A stretch of DNA of 64,000 bases, from NCBI GenBank assembly GCA_020631735.1, contig CM036170.1, forward strand, positions 72,989,737-73,053,736. Direction: 5' to 3'. This stretch comes from Saccharum officinarum (lineage: Eukaryota; Streptophyta; Magnoliopsida; Poales; Poaceae). A program made the position numbers and the translations under genes. Below, piece after piece: positions 11,809 through 21,975 of the stretch; position 1 is the stretch's first letter, and each line of letters opens with the position of its first letter. Under the pieces are notes generated by a model. It saw only the letters and a program-made list of their open reading frames with translations. It had not been told where the DNA came from and made no database searches.

Positions 11809-12213
11809 ACTCTCTCCATTTCAAATTATAAGATACTTTGAAATTTCTAGATATATACAACTTTTGTCATATACTGTATTTATTATGTATCTAAACATAG
11901 TACATATCTAAGTATGTACATAACAAAAACTACTCACTCGGTCCCAAAATAAGTGACGTTTTTTATTTCTGGACTTCTTGTTTGACCGTTCGTCTTATTT
12001 AAATTTTTTGTATAAATATTATTTATTTTATTATGACTTATTCTATCATTAGAGATACTTTAATAATAACCTTTTTTTATTATTTATATAAAAATTGAAT
12101 AAGACGAACGGTCAAACAAGAAGTTTAAAAATAAAAAACGTCACTTATTTTGAAACAGAGGGAGTATGTGTCTAGAAAATCTAAAATATCTTATGACATG
12201 AAATGGAGAGAGT
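11809..12213. mobile_element. Stowaway-like MITE (outer), interrupted
   Basis: The outer terminal repeats ACTCTCTCCATTTCA and TGAAATGGAGAGAGTA are inverted copies at 11809 and about 12198. The CTCYCTCC-type ends match Stowaway (Tc1/mariner) MITEs. It is split by a second Stowaway at 11933-12164. Confidence 0.75.
11933..12164. mobile_element. Stowaway MITE (inner) nested in the outer one
   Basis: It starts CTCACTCGGTCCCAAAATAA and ends TTATTTTGAAACAGAGGGAG, flanked by TA on both sides (11931-11932 and 12165-12166), the Stowaway target duplication. The inverted repeat is long: GACGTTTTTTATTT and GACCGTTCGTCTTATT recur inverted on the right, so the whole element can fold into a hairpin. Confidence 0.85.
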
Positions 12214-12703
12214 AGTAGTTAACTCTTTTTAGTATAGAATAATTATTTGGATCCAACTCTCAAGCATACTAAAGTTTATTACTCCTTTCATTTCAAACTC
12301 TAAGGCCCTCTTTGAAATACAGGAATAAAAAACATAGGAATAGAAAAAGAACGCATGAATACAAAGTGAGTAGAGGTTCCGAGCAGAGGATTGAAAAGTA
12401 GGAATTTTGTGGGAAAGAGTGTTTGGAATGGAGGCACCGAAAATTTCAGTTAGAACATTTTTTGCGGGACCCAATTATAGACGCAGACACTCACGTACAC
12501 GAACGCACACTCAACCCATATGAACGCATGCACGCACATCCTGCCCCTGTGAGCACACTTGAACGTGAAAAATGGGGTACGGTGATGATTTTTTTTCTAT
12601 TATAATAATCAGCAAAATAGGCCTTACACCAATGATCCCATGCATCTGGACAACAACAATACTGAGGAATGAGCTAGAGCTCTTTTGTTTAGAGCAAGAC
12701 TAA
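12214..12703. other. Repeat fragments, no gene
   Basis: 12300-12425 resembles one end of a MITE. 12475-12560 carries a grass dispersed-repeat motif (CCATATGAACGCATGCACGC) also recognisable at about 56600-56650. No protein evidence. Confidence 0.35.
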
Positions 12704-12998
12704 GGCCAGTCTCAGTGGGGAGTTTCATTACGTCGTTTCCAAGATTGTCATGTCATGTGAAATGAAATGAAACTTAGATGAAACACTCACTCTCAATAGA
12801 GAGTTTCATTCCATAGTTTCATAGGTATTTAATTTCACGACTCATAGAGAATTGGTAATCGTGCCAAGAGAGTTTCATCTAGATGAAACTCATTTCTTCT
12901 TTCTCTTCTTAAATACACTGACATGTCATCTAAAATGCCTATGTGGCAACCTATTTAATGCAAATGAAACTCACATGAAACTTCCACTAACACTGGCC
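12704..12998. mobile_element. PIF/Harbinger-type MITE with mPing-like ends
   Basis: The termini are GGCCAGTCTCAGTGG and CCACTAACACTGGCC, imperfect inverted repeats resembling the GGCCAGT ends of Ping/mPing-type elements. The interior repeats GAGTTTCAT/ATGAAACT motifs in both orientations. The flanks read TAA and TTA, so a direct target duplication is not clear. Confidence 0.7.
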
Positions 12999-13633
12999 TT
13001 AATTTAGCCAGCTGCTACTTGAAGCCAACTCATGTTATGTCTTAGCTATTTGACTGGCTGCAATAGAGATTGTAAGCATTTAATGAGCATATGTGCATAC
13101 AATCTAGGAGTATTGTGAAGGTCAAAAGAAATGTCGGCTTCGCTAGCAACCGGCTCGGAAAAGATGTTTTTTTTTTGTCATACCATGCGCTGCACCCAGC
13201 GAGAAGTTTAGGGTCCACTCCACGTTCTCTCTCAACGTGTCTATTTTTTTTAATGACGTGGATCCTTTTCGCCTTCTGAAACACGGTTATTATACCCGCT
13301 CTTGTCTCCTCTTTGCTCTTTTCGCCTCGGTCTTACATGAAACCAAAGCTCAGTTTGGATGTATTTTTCCTACTTTTTGTGAAGGGGACTGAACCTTTTC
13401 TTTGGAATTGGAACGAGCGTTCCTCCGGTCCGAACACTCCCTGACGTCAGCAAAACAGAGGAACTGGTTTCCTCCAAAATTCCTGTGAAAATACCCCGAT
13501 CAAAACAGGGACTAAGTGTTTTGTCATTTTAGATAAAAAGTACCTATATTTTGATATGCATCTAAATACAGTGTATAGGTGTCGTGCATCTAGAAAAATA
13601 GAAACCACTGTTTGGAGCAGATATGAGATCTAA
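12999..13633. other. No gene seen
   Basis: AT-rich sequence with short unsupported frames. A possible decayed element lies at 13345-13515 (CAGTTTGGATGTATTTTTCC to ATCAAAACAGGG). Confidence 0.3.
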
Positions 13634-13808
13634 GGCCGTGTTTGGCCAGGCTCTGGCTCTGGCTCCGGCTCCACAGCAACTCCGGTGAAGGAGCGGCTTC
13701 TGCCCGTGCTCTAGAGGAGCCGGAGCCCTTTTGTGCGTACGGACACAGAGCCTTGATTCGTGGCTTCGCCGCTCTGGCTCCGACTCTCGCGTCGGAGAAC
13801 CGCGAATG

Positions 13809-15205
13809 TGTTGGATTTATTATGGGCCAGACCCATTTAAGTTTAATAAATCAATAAACTCTATGGTGTGTAATTATGGACAATATGAGTTGTACCAGAT
13901 TGGAATTCTAAGGGTCCTTGACTTGACTTATATGGTGAAAGTTATTCTGCTTAAATTGAGAAGTTAAGAAACGGACAAAGGCGTGCCACGCGCGCGCGCG
14001 CCGCCGCCGCCGCCGTCGGCCGGGCCGTGGGCGTGGCAGGCGGGCGAGGCGTGGTGTGGTTCTGTTAATTTTTAGCACTCACTAACCGCGGAACTCTTCA
14101 CATGCCTCACTAATCGCGGGAGTTTTAACTGGGAGTTGAACTCTTCACATGCCCGCCCCCTCCTCCTTCCTCTTCCACCCGCATAGATAAAGGAGAGAGC
14201 CCTGTCTCTTCGGTACGTGAGAGAGAATACAGAACCACATTTCAGCCGCAATGAAGGTTTATCCATCTCCTCAATCCGCGCGCACGGTGAAGGGAGAGGG
14301 CAGGTGCCTCCGAAGCCCTTGCCGTTCGAGACCTTGCATGAGGGATTGACAATTAGGTTTTTGGGGAGCGTCTACGCGACTGCCTGAATTGTCGCCGCCG
14401 TTCGTCGTCTTCTTCCTCGAGTTTTTCATCTTCTTTCCCGGATTGCCGCCGCCGTTCGTCGTCTTCTTCCTCGAGCTCTTCATCTTCTTCTCGGAGGAGT
14501 TTGTCTTCATCATCTCCTACGACATGACACTGGAGATAGGACAAGGATCGAGATCATCAAAGCGCTTGGGAGGGTATGAACTGTTCATCTTCTCCCTATT
14601 TTACGCTTTCCAGAACCTATATGTTTCAGTAGTTCCTGCCTGTTGTTTCGTATGCTGTCATGAGTATGTTTCGTATGTTCTGATATACTGTTTCATCAGT
14701 TTTGTGCTGTCTATTTTTGTTATAAGATATATGTCATGTCTGCATGTTTCTATGGTTCATTTACGTTGTTTCACATGCTGCTGCTCTTCTATTTCAGTAG
14801 TTTTGATATGTTGTTTCACATGCAGTCCAGTATGTTGTTTCACATGCAGTCCAGTTTTGATTCATGTTCCTTTTATATACGATCAGATATATGCCATGTC
14901 TGCATGTTTCTATGGTTCAGTTACGTTGTTTCACATGCTGCTGCTCTTCTGTTTCAGTAGTTTTGATATGTTGTTTCACATGCAGTCCAGTATGTTGTTT
15001 CACATGCAGTCCAGTTTTGATTCATGTTCCTTTTATATACGATCATGTTTTATATATGCTTCACATGTTTCTTGTTTACATGTTTATCGCTGTTATGAAC
15101 ATGATTGATATCATGATCTCGTTTATAAATTATTTTTTATATGTCATCATCATAATGTTAATTTATGGAATTAAAATAACATAGAAATTGCCTAATATTC
15201 TAACA
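13809..15205 (+). mobile_element. Probable solo LTR (1.4 kb) nested in the MITE
   Basis: It begins TGTTGGA and ends TCTAACA, typical LTR termini, with flanking 5-mers GAATG (13804-13808) and GGATG (15206-15210) that match at 4 of 5 bases. No polypurine tract, primer site or internal domain is present, so it is either a solo LTR or another element. It contains an internal 160-bp tandem duplication. The long frame from 14389 is low-complexity and not a gene. Confidence 0.6.
14722..15043 (+). repeat. 160-bp tandem duplication with inner 22-24-bp repeats
   Basis: Two near-identical copies with period 160 bp run from about 14722 and 14882. Each copy itself contains ATGTTGTTTCACATGCAGTC twice. A shorter duplication of about 57 bp built on GCCGCCGTTCGTCGTCTTCT is at 14393-14505. 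Confidence 0.85.
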
Positions 15206-15285
15206 GGATGTAGCCCGGCCAAACACGACCTAAATACTCCGTAGGGCCTAGTCGAATGCGCGGAAGTAGAAAATAATGATTAGGA

Positions 15286-15408
15286 CACTGTTTGTTTGTC
15301 TTATAATCCGTACTTTTTAGCTTGTTTTTCAGTCAGAATAGTGTTTTTCTCTCACAACAAATCAGCGAACAGTACTTTCAGCCACGACTTTTCAGCGAAA
15401 CGAACGGA
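15286..15408. mobile_element. Short MITE of the 'TTTTTCTCTCACAA' family
   Basis: It has CACTGTTTGTTTGTCTTAT at the left and CGAAACGAACGGAC at the right, with TTTTTCTCTCACAACAAATC in the middle. Related copies are at 26668, 32678 and 33607. The superfamily is uncertain. Confidence 0.55.
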
Positions 15409-17766
15409 CTATCACAGCATATCAATTTCCCATCATAAAAGGTCACTGCATACTGTTCGCATGGTAATCAGCTTACAAACAGAGAAGCAGTGACGACGAG
15501 CCGATTAATATCGGGACAGAAGCAGGAGCCAGGAGGCCATGGCTTTTACATATTCGTAGGCGAGGAGCTAGCTAGGCATGCCGCCATAGGTAGGGATTGA
15601 AATGGCAAGGCACATTGGGAAATGGAGGCAGGCCGGGCCAGGATCAGGATTAATGTGGGGGTGTGGTGCACTGTGTTTGCTGGGGGCATGCAGATGCATG
15701 CGAGGCGGGAGCCGAAAACCGAGAGGGCAGCAGACCAGACGGTTCGGCAGGTGGATATTGAGAATCTCGCTTCACGTTTCCGTGTGATCCGAGAGCGAGT
15801 GAATGTGACGGTGAAGTGGAGCGGAGCCGAGACGTCGCCGCGCCATATGCCATTACTCCTCACAAGCCGGGCTGGGGCACTGCAAATTGGCGCTTGCATT
15901 GCCGCGTTGGGAAGTGCCACTGCCCACTGCCATGGCGTGGGCGTGCCTGGCCCTGCGTAGAGGACTAGAGGTAGAGCCGGGGCAGGAGGCTACCCCTACC
16001 CGCGCCTGCGGCCAATCGCCTCCGGATGGCGAAAACTTCTGTGTGCCATGCATCCATTGCATCGTTCTGACTAGATAGGGCTGGCATGGACATGGAGTGG
16101 ATTGACTTCGGCTCACGGTCACGGCAGGATCCGCGCAAAAAGATTTGCCTCATTTGAGGCGAGGCGAGGAAGGATCGGCATCGGCATCGTATTCGGCATC
16201 GCCCCTCGCCGATCCGAATTAAAAACTGCTGCGCTGCGCTGCGCTGCGCTGCGCTGCCTGCCTCTGCCTGCCCGAGCCGGTTGGGAAACGCGACGCCGTG
16301 CCATTAGGCGATGTGAACATCACGGGGCAGGGAAACAGTCGAGCGAGAGAGGGCCGCGAGCCATCGGCGGCCATGGCTTTGCTCGTATGCACGCACATCA
16401 CAGGGACCGTAAGATCCAACGCCCGTGAGCTAGACGACGCTGCAAGGCGACACGACATGAGGCGTCCGAGTCAAACATCCTGAAAATCCGGACATGTATG
16501 CAGCGCAGCGCGGTGGAGCGTGTGCCGTGCGCAACAACAAGCTCGATCGGATCAAACAAAGCAGTGGAACAGGGACCCCTTGGAGCAGATTCAGAGCAGA
16601 CATTCTGAATGGGACACGAGAAGCGTACGTACAACCATGTTTTCAGTGTCCATATTTTAGTTTTGACTTCTTTGGCAATTTCGGATCATCCAAAACCATT
16701 ACTACTACCAGAGGCCAGAGCCCCAGATCAAGCGTTCAAGGCAACGCTCAAACTTTAGCCCAGATCAAGTCCTTGGATGCTATAAAAAAAAGTCCTTGTT
16801 CCAAAGTCCAAACAGGGAAAATGGGCCTCATATATGTAGAGACTATTTTGGTTCGAGGCCTTGATGACTTATATTAGTAAAAAGTGTTCTTTAGGAATTC
16901 TTTGAAATTTTGCTAAAAAAGGAGTTGTTTGAAATTTTAATAAAATTTGCCTCTCTAGACAAGTAAACAGATAGTCCGTTTGGTTAGAACCATGTGCCTG
17001 AGAAGTCTAATAAAGAGAGAATATGTTTTCTTGTGTATATAACCTTACTTATAAATTATCATTTGAGTAACATACACAATTAAAATAAATGAAAAAATAA
17101 ATCCATGTTTTATGAATTAATAACAAAATAAAAAAATAATATATTTAACTTACTAACAATTTACAATATAATTAAGGTATGGATACGTAAGAAAACATAG
17201 AAAGGTGTTTCGGCCACACCTACCACTGAGTAAATGATAAGGAAAAAAAGCAAGGAAAAAGGCAGAAGAGACTATAATACATTACCGTAGTGATTAGCCC
17301 AGGCAGCAACTTCCAGCAGTCAGACGGTCATTTTTGTGGCCTGGCTGAGGTTGTCCTTGCCTAGAACAGACATGTATCTAGGGCTCCAATCAAATGCTCC
17401 AGAGTGCAAACCAAACAAGCCCTAATGCATGCTGGGTTAAAGAGTAGCTCCTTGATCCAGCGTAAATTTTGCAACCATAAACTAGGAGGGCACGTCACTA
17501 CACAACAAAGAATAAATCGTTGCTCATCCTTATTTTCACCTCAGCTTTGACCCTTACGACAGCTCCAACATTGCTAGACAGCTAGTTCATAGAAAATTTT
17601 ATTTAGTAAGAAAGAGAGAATAATAAGGTTCCACTTCATGAAGAGCTAATCTCACACTTTTCTATAATTCGTATATCATACTTATGCATTTGTCTATACT
17701 AGCATGTTAGGTTGCTCTATTTTTTATTATTTTAAGTTCATATGAGCTAGCGAGTTGACTCTATTA
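15409..17766. other. Intergenic, no gene recognised
   Basis: 15546-16480 is GC-richer with several overlapping frames of 60-130 codons on both strands, none with a recognisable domain or splice structure. A fourfold GCGCT/GCTGC run is at 16228-16255. 16880-17766 is AT-rich repeat-like sequence. Confidence 0.4.
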
Positions 17767-18054
17767 TTGAAGATACCCTTAAGCATATATAACCGTAAAG
17801 AAGAAGATGTCTAAGGCTAGGCTTGCGACCAAAGTGAAGTCATAACAAGAGGTAGTCGTACCGGAAGTTACGGCCGAATCACCTCTTTTTTAGAGAGAGA
17901 GATATCGCTAGATCACCTCTTTTATAGGTAGAGCTAATGCTTATGTTTATTCTGTATTTTAGTTTAGCATTGTTTCACGCACAAAAAGAAGGCACCTATA
18001 TCTGAGCTAAACTTGGATATGAAAGTCATTTTTCGTTTACGGTGAAGTACAACA
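17767..18054 (+). pseudogene. Nuclear plastid DNA: rrn16 3' end plus 16S-23S spacer start
   Basis: GTGAAGTCATAACAAG, followed by GTAGTCGTACCGGAAG and ATCACCTC, is a diverged copy of the conserved 3' end of plastid 16S rRNA, including the anti-Shine-Dalgarno CACCTCTTTT. After it come AGAGCTAATGCTT and AAAAAGAAGGCACCTA, matching the start of the grass plastid rrn16-trnI spacer. Many differences are C-to-T or G-to-A, and the ATCACCTCTTTT segment is present twice (17879 and 17913). It is a fragment of an old plastid insertion, not a functional rRNA gene. The comparison is from memory of the plastid sequence. Confidence 0.85.
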
Positions 18055-18056
18055 AA

Positions 18057-18059
<3 letters not shown>

Positions 18060-18150
<91 letters not shown>
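18060..18150. repeat. (TA)n microsatellite
   Basis: About 45 uninterrupted TA units immediately after the plastid-derived fragment. It creates a spurious Tyr-Ile open frame. Confidence 0.98.
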
Positions 18151-18152
<2 letters not shown>

Positions 18153-18336
18153 CATCATCCCTATAAAATAGTCATGTTGGAGGGAGATGTGGTTTTTTTC
18201 TCGTGTTCAACAGACCCCAATAGATCTTCCTTTTTGGATGGTCAGCAGTACCTCTTACATCTCCCTTCCCCCACCGCCCAATAACATGGACCGAGAGTAA
18301 TTAGCACTCCTTCCCTACACAGTATTGAGCCATTGG

Positions 18337-18454
18337 CCCTGTTCTGCTGGTCATGTTTCGGCTTGTTTCAGCTTGTTTCAGCTTATTCTCTCTCACAGAA
18401 CACTATTGAATCAGCCGAAACCAGCCGGCTTTTATACCAGCCGAACCAGCCCAT
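18337..18454. mobile_element. Small MITE with 9-bp flanking duplication
   Basis: AGCCATTGG flanks it at 18328-18336 and 18455-18463. The element starts CCCTGTTCTGCTGG and ends CCAGCCCAT; the interior has TTATTCTCTCTCACAGAACA, like the family at 15286. The duplication length (8 or 9 bp) fits hAT or Mutator. Confidence 0.6.
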
Positions 18455-18473
18455 AGCCATTGGCTCAGACCAC

Positions 18474-18758
18474 GGCCTTGTTTAGTTGCCAAATTTTCCC
18501 CCAAATTTTACTATGCAAAAAGAAGATTCCCCATCACATCAAAATGCCGGCAAATGCATGGAGTACTAAATGTAGATGAAATCAAAAACTAATTGTACAG
18601 TTTTGTTGTACTTTACGAGACGAACATTTTGAGTCTAATTAATCAATTTTTAGACAATTTTTTGCACTAAAAAACAAAAGTTGCTACAGTGTCCCGACAC
18701 GGGCACTGTAGCTACAGTGCCCGAATCGGCCCCCCGATTTGGGGAACTAAACACGGCC
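18474..18758. mobile_element. Tourist-like MITE
   Basis: It starts GGCCTTGTTTAGTT and ends AACTAAACACGGCC, near-perfect inverted repeats, with the same interior as the copies at 8566 and 33304. Confidence 0.8.
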
Positions 18759-19255
18759 CACGACACTCTATGTCCACATCTGCCCTTGGCAGGCGTGACA
18801 CGCCATGACATGGTACATAGCCCCGCGCTCACGCTCCCTCATGCCAGTGATGTCACCCATGGAGATCAACCTGCACGCCCCCTCATGCCAGTGATGTCAC
18901 CCATGGAGATCAACCTGCACGCTCACGCTGCGTGTGCTAAACCAAGTTGTCATGGACGGTGGCAGTGGGGAGACTGGTCTTGTCATGGACGATACGCGCC
19001 TACGCGCAAGGACTTCTGCCTTATTGCCCTGGCGAGGACCTCAACGAGGCCATGGCCTCGAGGTGGCTAAGGATCCAACCTAGCTGGAAACGGGACAGTG
19101 CGACATGGGTCGAGGCCTGGGGCATAGCCCGAGCTCACATGGAGGGAGGAGGCGAGCCACAACATCTAGGAATAGGCAGATCCCACATATTGAGAGAGAT
19201 CATTGGAGACTTGCAAGTCTTATAAAAATCTAAAATGTGATATTAGACCATCTTA
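18759..19255. other. GC-rich unassigned stretch
   Basis: It contains an exact-looking tandem duplication at 18836-18923 (2 x 44 bp). Overlapping frames of 92 and 129 codons show no recognisable domain. Confidence 0.4.
18836..18923 (+). repeat. 44-bp tandem duplication
   Basis: CCCTCATGCCAGTGATGTCA and the following 24 bases occur twice in a row, starting at 18836 and 18880, essentially identical. Confidence 0.9.
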
Positions 19256-19392
19256 GGCCTTGTTTGAATGCATGTATATCTACTTCAATTCACATGTGTT
19301 GGAGTGGATTAGAATGAAACTTAGTTTAATTCCACTCCAATCCACTTTAACACATGTGGGTTGAGGTGAATACATGTGCATCAAACAAAGCC
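19256..19392. mobile_element. Tourist MITE, 137 bp, TTA duplication
   Basis: GGCCTTGTTTGAATGCATG at the left and GCATCAAACAAAGCC at the right are inverted repeats, flanked by TTA (19253-19255) and TTA (19393-19395). Related copies are at 40204 and 25530. Confidence 0.88.
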
Positions 19393-19684
19393 TTATTGAC
19401 GGAGTTATATTGAGATGCTACAATTAGAGCAGGTACAATAATGAGCTTATAGCCGAGCTAATGCTGATGTGGAGAGAAGAGATGAGAGGATGAGAGCTTG
19501 ACTCCCATGTAAGCATCAAGTTGGATACGGAAGCATATGTATTAGTGACCTAAATAGCAAGTGTTGTGAGAAGGAATAGGAGAAAAAGACCTTTTTTCAA
19601 AGCTAGAAAGATTCTATTATCAGGAGCTACTGAGTACTGAAGCACTTAAACACCGAATGCAACTAAATCATGATTGTGCAAAAT

Positions 19685-21670
19685 CTATTTCTTCTTGTCG
19701 GCAACACCACCACCACCAGACCTGCAAACCATGACAAAAAATAAAGATTATTTATGTTCGTTGAGAAATCCATAGAAGCTTCATGTTTCCAGTAGCATAA
19801 ATCAGTAAAATGAAATAAGTACTCCATCTATATTAAAATATCAAACAAAATAACTATATAATTTTTCATCTACTTAATTTGTACTAAACATAGTTATATT
19901 TAAAACACCAATACCAAGTAGCTATCGCTAGTACATTATTTCAGTTGTATGTGGTCTCGGAAGCAAACCATTGTACCCAGAGCAATGTGTTTAGACTCTA
20001 TGGGCTACAGTACCGACAATCTTTGGCAGATAACTACTAATGAAAAAAAACACATATAATCAGTCAGTTATGTGCCAGCCTGCCCTGAGATGGTACGAAT
20101 CTACTATCGTGTTGTCCACAGAACATATCATACATTCACCCATGAATTTAACAGGTCTGCTACCAAGATAGTGCCAAAGGATTCATTGCAGACTCATGAC
20201 ACAATACAAAGAAGTTCGCACTTGCATAGTAAACAGCATCATGACGAAACCAAATGAAACAGTAAGGACAGTATAAAATGGGATAGAGAAGGTCCTGCAC
20301 CTCATCTTCCTAACGACATTCGCCATCTCCTCTCTCTTCTTCTTTGCTCTCTTGTGAGTACCAAGCTTCCTCTTAGCCAACTTGAGTGCACGCTTGTCCT
20401 TCCCAACTTTGAGAAGCTCAGTGATGCGTTTCTCATAGGGAGCAAAACCAGCAACCTCCCTAATCAAGCTTCTGACGAATGTCACCCTCTTGGTAGCTTT
20501 CTGAAATATAAGGGACATAACAAAGATATAAGACCATGATGCTAAATAATAAAAATAAGAAGTCATTAACAACCAGAAAACATTTAGAAAAACTAAGATA
20601 GCATCATGTCAAAATTCCATCAACCGATTCAGGAAGTTGCATTTAGCGAGATGTTTTAGAAACAAAATCAAAATGTGACTTACCTTATATGTCATGTTTC
20701 GCCAATAAATATCTGCCTCCAGAACTAGTTGACATTAAAGTAATGAAATCCTCAGATTGCCAAAGGTGAGATGATGCAAGATGATCACTATGAACTTTGG
20801 GGCTGCTTATTAGTTACAGTAATGATCCTGGTATCATTTCCACAAATGTTTTAAAACTGTAGTTTTGCCATGCCCAAAGCAACACACCTAGCTTAGTAGA
20901 CTGACCAATTCAGATCATTCAACGGCAAACTCACATTATGCCTCAATTTTACAACCCAAACCCATAGTCATAATGTAAATTAGGTAAAACTTCTGCTTAG
21001 GAATCATGTGTTAAGAAGGTGCATTTAGTGAGAAGTTTTAGAAACAAAATCACAATGTGACTAAGCTTCCATTCCACGTTATGTCTCACCAATTAATATC
21101 TGCCTCCAGGACTAGCAACTTGGAGTATTGGAAAATCTCCAGATTGCCAAAGGTGAGAAGTTTTAGAAACACAACAAAGCTGTTTAAAAAAAAGGACTAT
21201 TCAATGTACAAATGTTTCTACGTCCATAGCTTTTTCGTCCAAAAGCAGGCATGTTTGGCCTAACAATTTGGATTATTCAACCATTAAACCTCAATTATCT
21301 AACGATACACCAAAAGCAACATTGCAGTTCAAATACGCAAAAACCAGCAAGTCAACCACTAGAGTATTTAATCCAGCAGAATCCACCATATCAAAATGTC
21401 AATCTCTTACCAAGTCAAAATAAAAATTATGCACAGAACAGACAGCATTCCTTTATGTCCAATCATAACCTGTAATTCTACTCAGATCTATGCAAGAAAC
21501 ACCGGGCAAAATAACAGGAATTGGCTCCTTTAGGCTGGATTACACCCGCAATTGGCTTATGAACTTACCCCCTTGCGGTCGGACGGGCGAAGCGGAAGCT
21601 CGCGCTTGGTGACGACGTGTCCCTTGTTTATGCCGACGAAGAGACCTGACTTGGCCTGCGTCGGTGCCAT
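19685..21670 (-). CDS. RPL36: 60S ribosomal protein eL36
   Basis: Coding exons are 21569-21670 (102 nt), 20301-20500 (200 nt) and 19685-19721 (37 nt), giving 112 residues, the usual plant eL36 length. The protein starts [20 protein letters not shown] and has the highly basic core [15 protein letters not shown] and [19 protein letters not shown]. It ends in a Gly-rich tail and ADKKK. Junctions are canonical: donors GTAAGT (21568) and GTGCAG (20300), acceptors ending at 20501 and 19722. All phases close. The role is a structural protein of the large cytosolic ribosomal subunit. Upstream lie a 5' untranslated intron and site II/telobox-like motifs, typical of plant ribosomal protein genes. Exon 3 is too short to appear as a separate frame. 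Intron 1 contains a segmental duplication. The gene appears intact. Confidence 0.96.
20639..21158. repeat. Duplicated ~138-bp segment inside eL36 intron 1
   Basis: 20639-20775 and 21020-21158 share GCATTTAG, GTTTTAGAAACAAAATCA, AATATCTGCCTCCAG and CCAGATTGCCAAAGGTGAGA-like blocks in the same order, about 381 bp apart. The copies have diverged, so the event is not recent. Confidence 0.75.
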
Positions 21671-21697
21671 GGCCTGTCTCGTGCTAGCTCCGCTGAC

Positions 21698-21805
21698 CTG
21701 AAATGAACGCAATCGAAGAAACCAAATCGTAATTTAGACACAAAATGAAGCGAGAGACTTGTTGGTTTGGGTGCATTTGGGATGGAAGGCGGCGCTTGAA
21801 GTTAC
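21698..21805 (-). other. RPL36: 5' UTR intron of eL36
   Basis: On the minus strand an exon ending CCCACTCAG meets donor GTAACTTC at 21805. The acceptor CATTTCAG ends at 21698, followed by 27 nt of leader before the ATG at 21670. The upstream noncoding exon lies at about 21807-21880 and includes TAGGGTTTCG. Confidence 0.7.
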
Positions 21806-21823
21806 CTGAGTGGGCGCGAGCGA

Positions 21824-21975
21824 AACCCTACGCCGCCGGCTCAAGTCTGTCGAAAAAACCTAGAGCTGGGAAGAGTCAGATTATATACACGCACGGACGC
21901 ACCCTCGCGGTCAGGTATATTCTTCACGGGATACTAATGGGCTAGGCCGGGGCGGCTAGGGCTTGTTGGGCTAGT
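21824..21975 (-). promoter_or_regulatory. RPL36: Telobox and site II-like promoter motifs of eL36
   Basis: AAACCCTA (21832-21839, telobox core) and TGGGC-type site II elements around 21936-21975 (GGGCTAGGCC, TTGGGCTAG) lie just upstream of the leader exon. These motifs co-occur in plant ribosomal protein promoters. Their function is inferred from that pattern. Confidence 0.5.

Larger units (their letters stand above)
13634..15230. mobile_element. Tourist-like MITE split by a solo LTR
   Basis: The ends are GGCCGTGTTTGGCCAGGCT (13634) and AGCCCGGCCAAACACGACC (to 15230), matching as inverted repeats at 17 of 19 positions. They are flanked by a TAA duplication (13631-13633 and 15231-15233) as in PIF/Harbinger elements. 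Without the nested 13809-15205 segment the element is about 200 bp. Confidence 0.8.

Noticed and set aside
14389..15108. 239-codon plus-strand frame as a membrane protein gene
   Set aside because: It lies inside an LTR-like segment and is made of tandem repeats; the hydrophobic look comes from T-rich sequence.
15546..16480. Possible gene with several frames of 60-127 codons
   Set aside because: Frames overlap on both strands, none has a domain, and no consistent exon-intron model could be built.
17800..17900. Functional small-subunit rRNA gene
   Set aside because: Only the last part of 16S is present, heavily mutated and with an internal duplication; it is a plastid DNA fragment.
18042..18284. 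Open frame rich in Tyr-Ile
   Set aside because: It is the translation of the (TA)n microsatellite.
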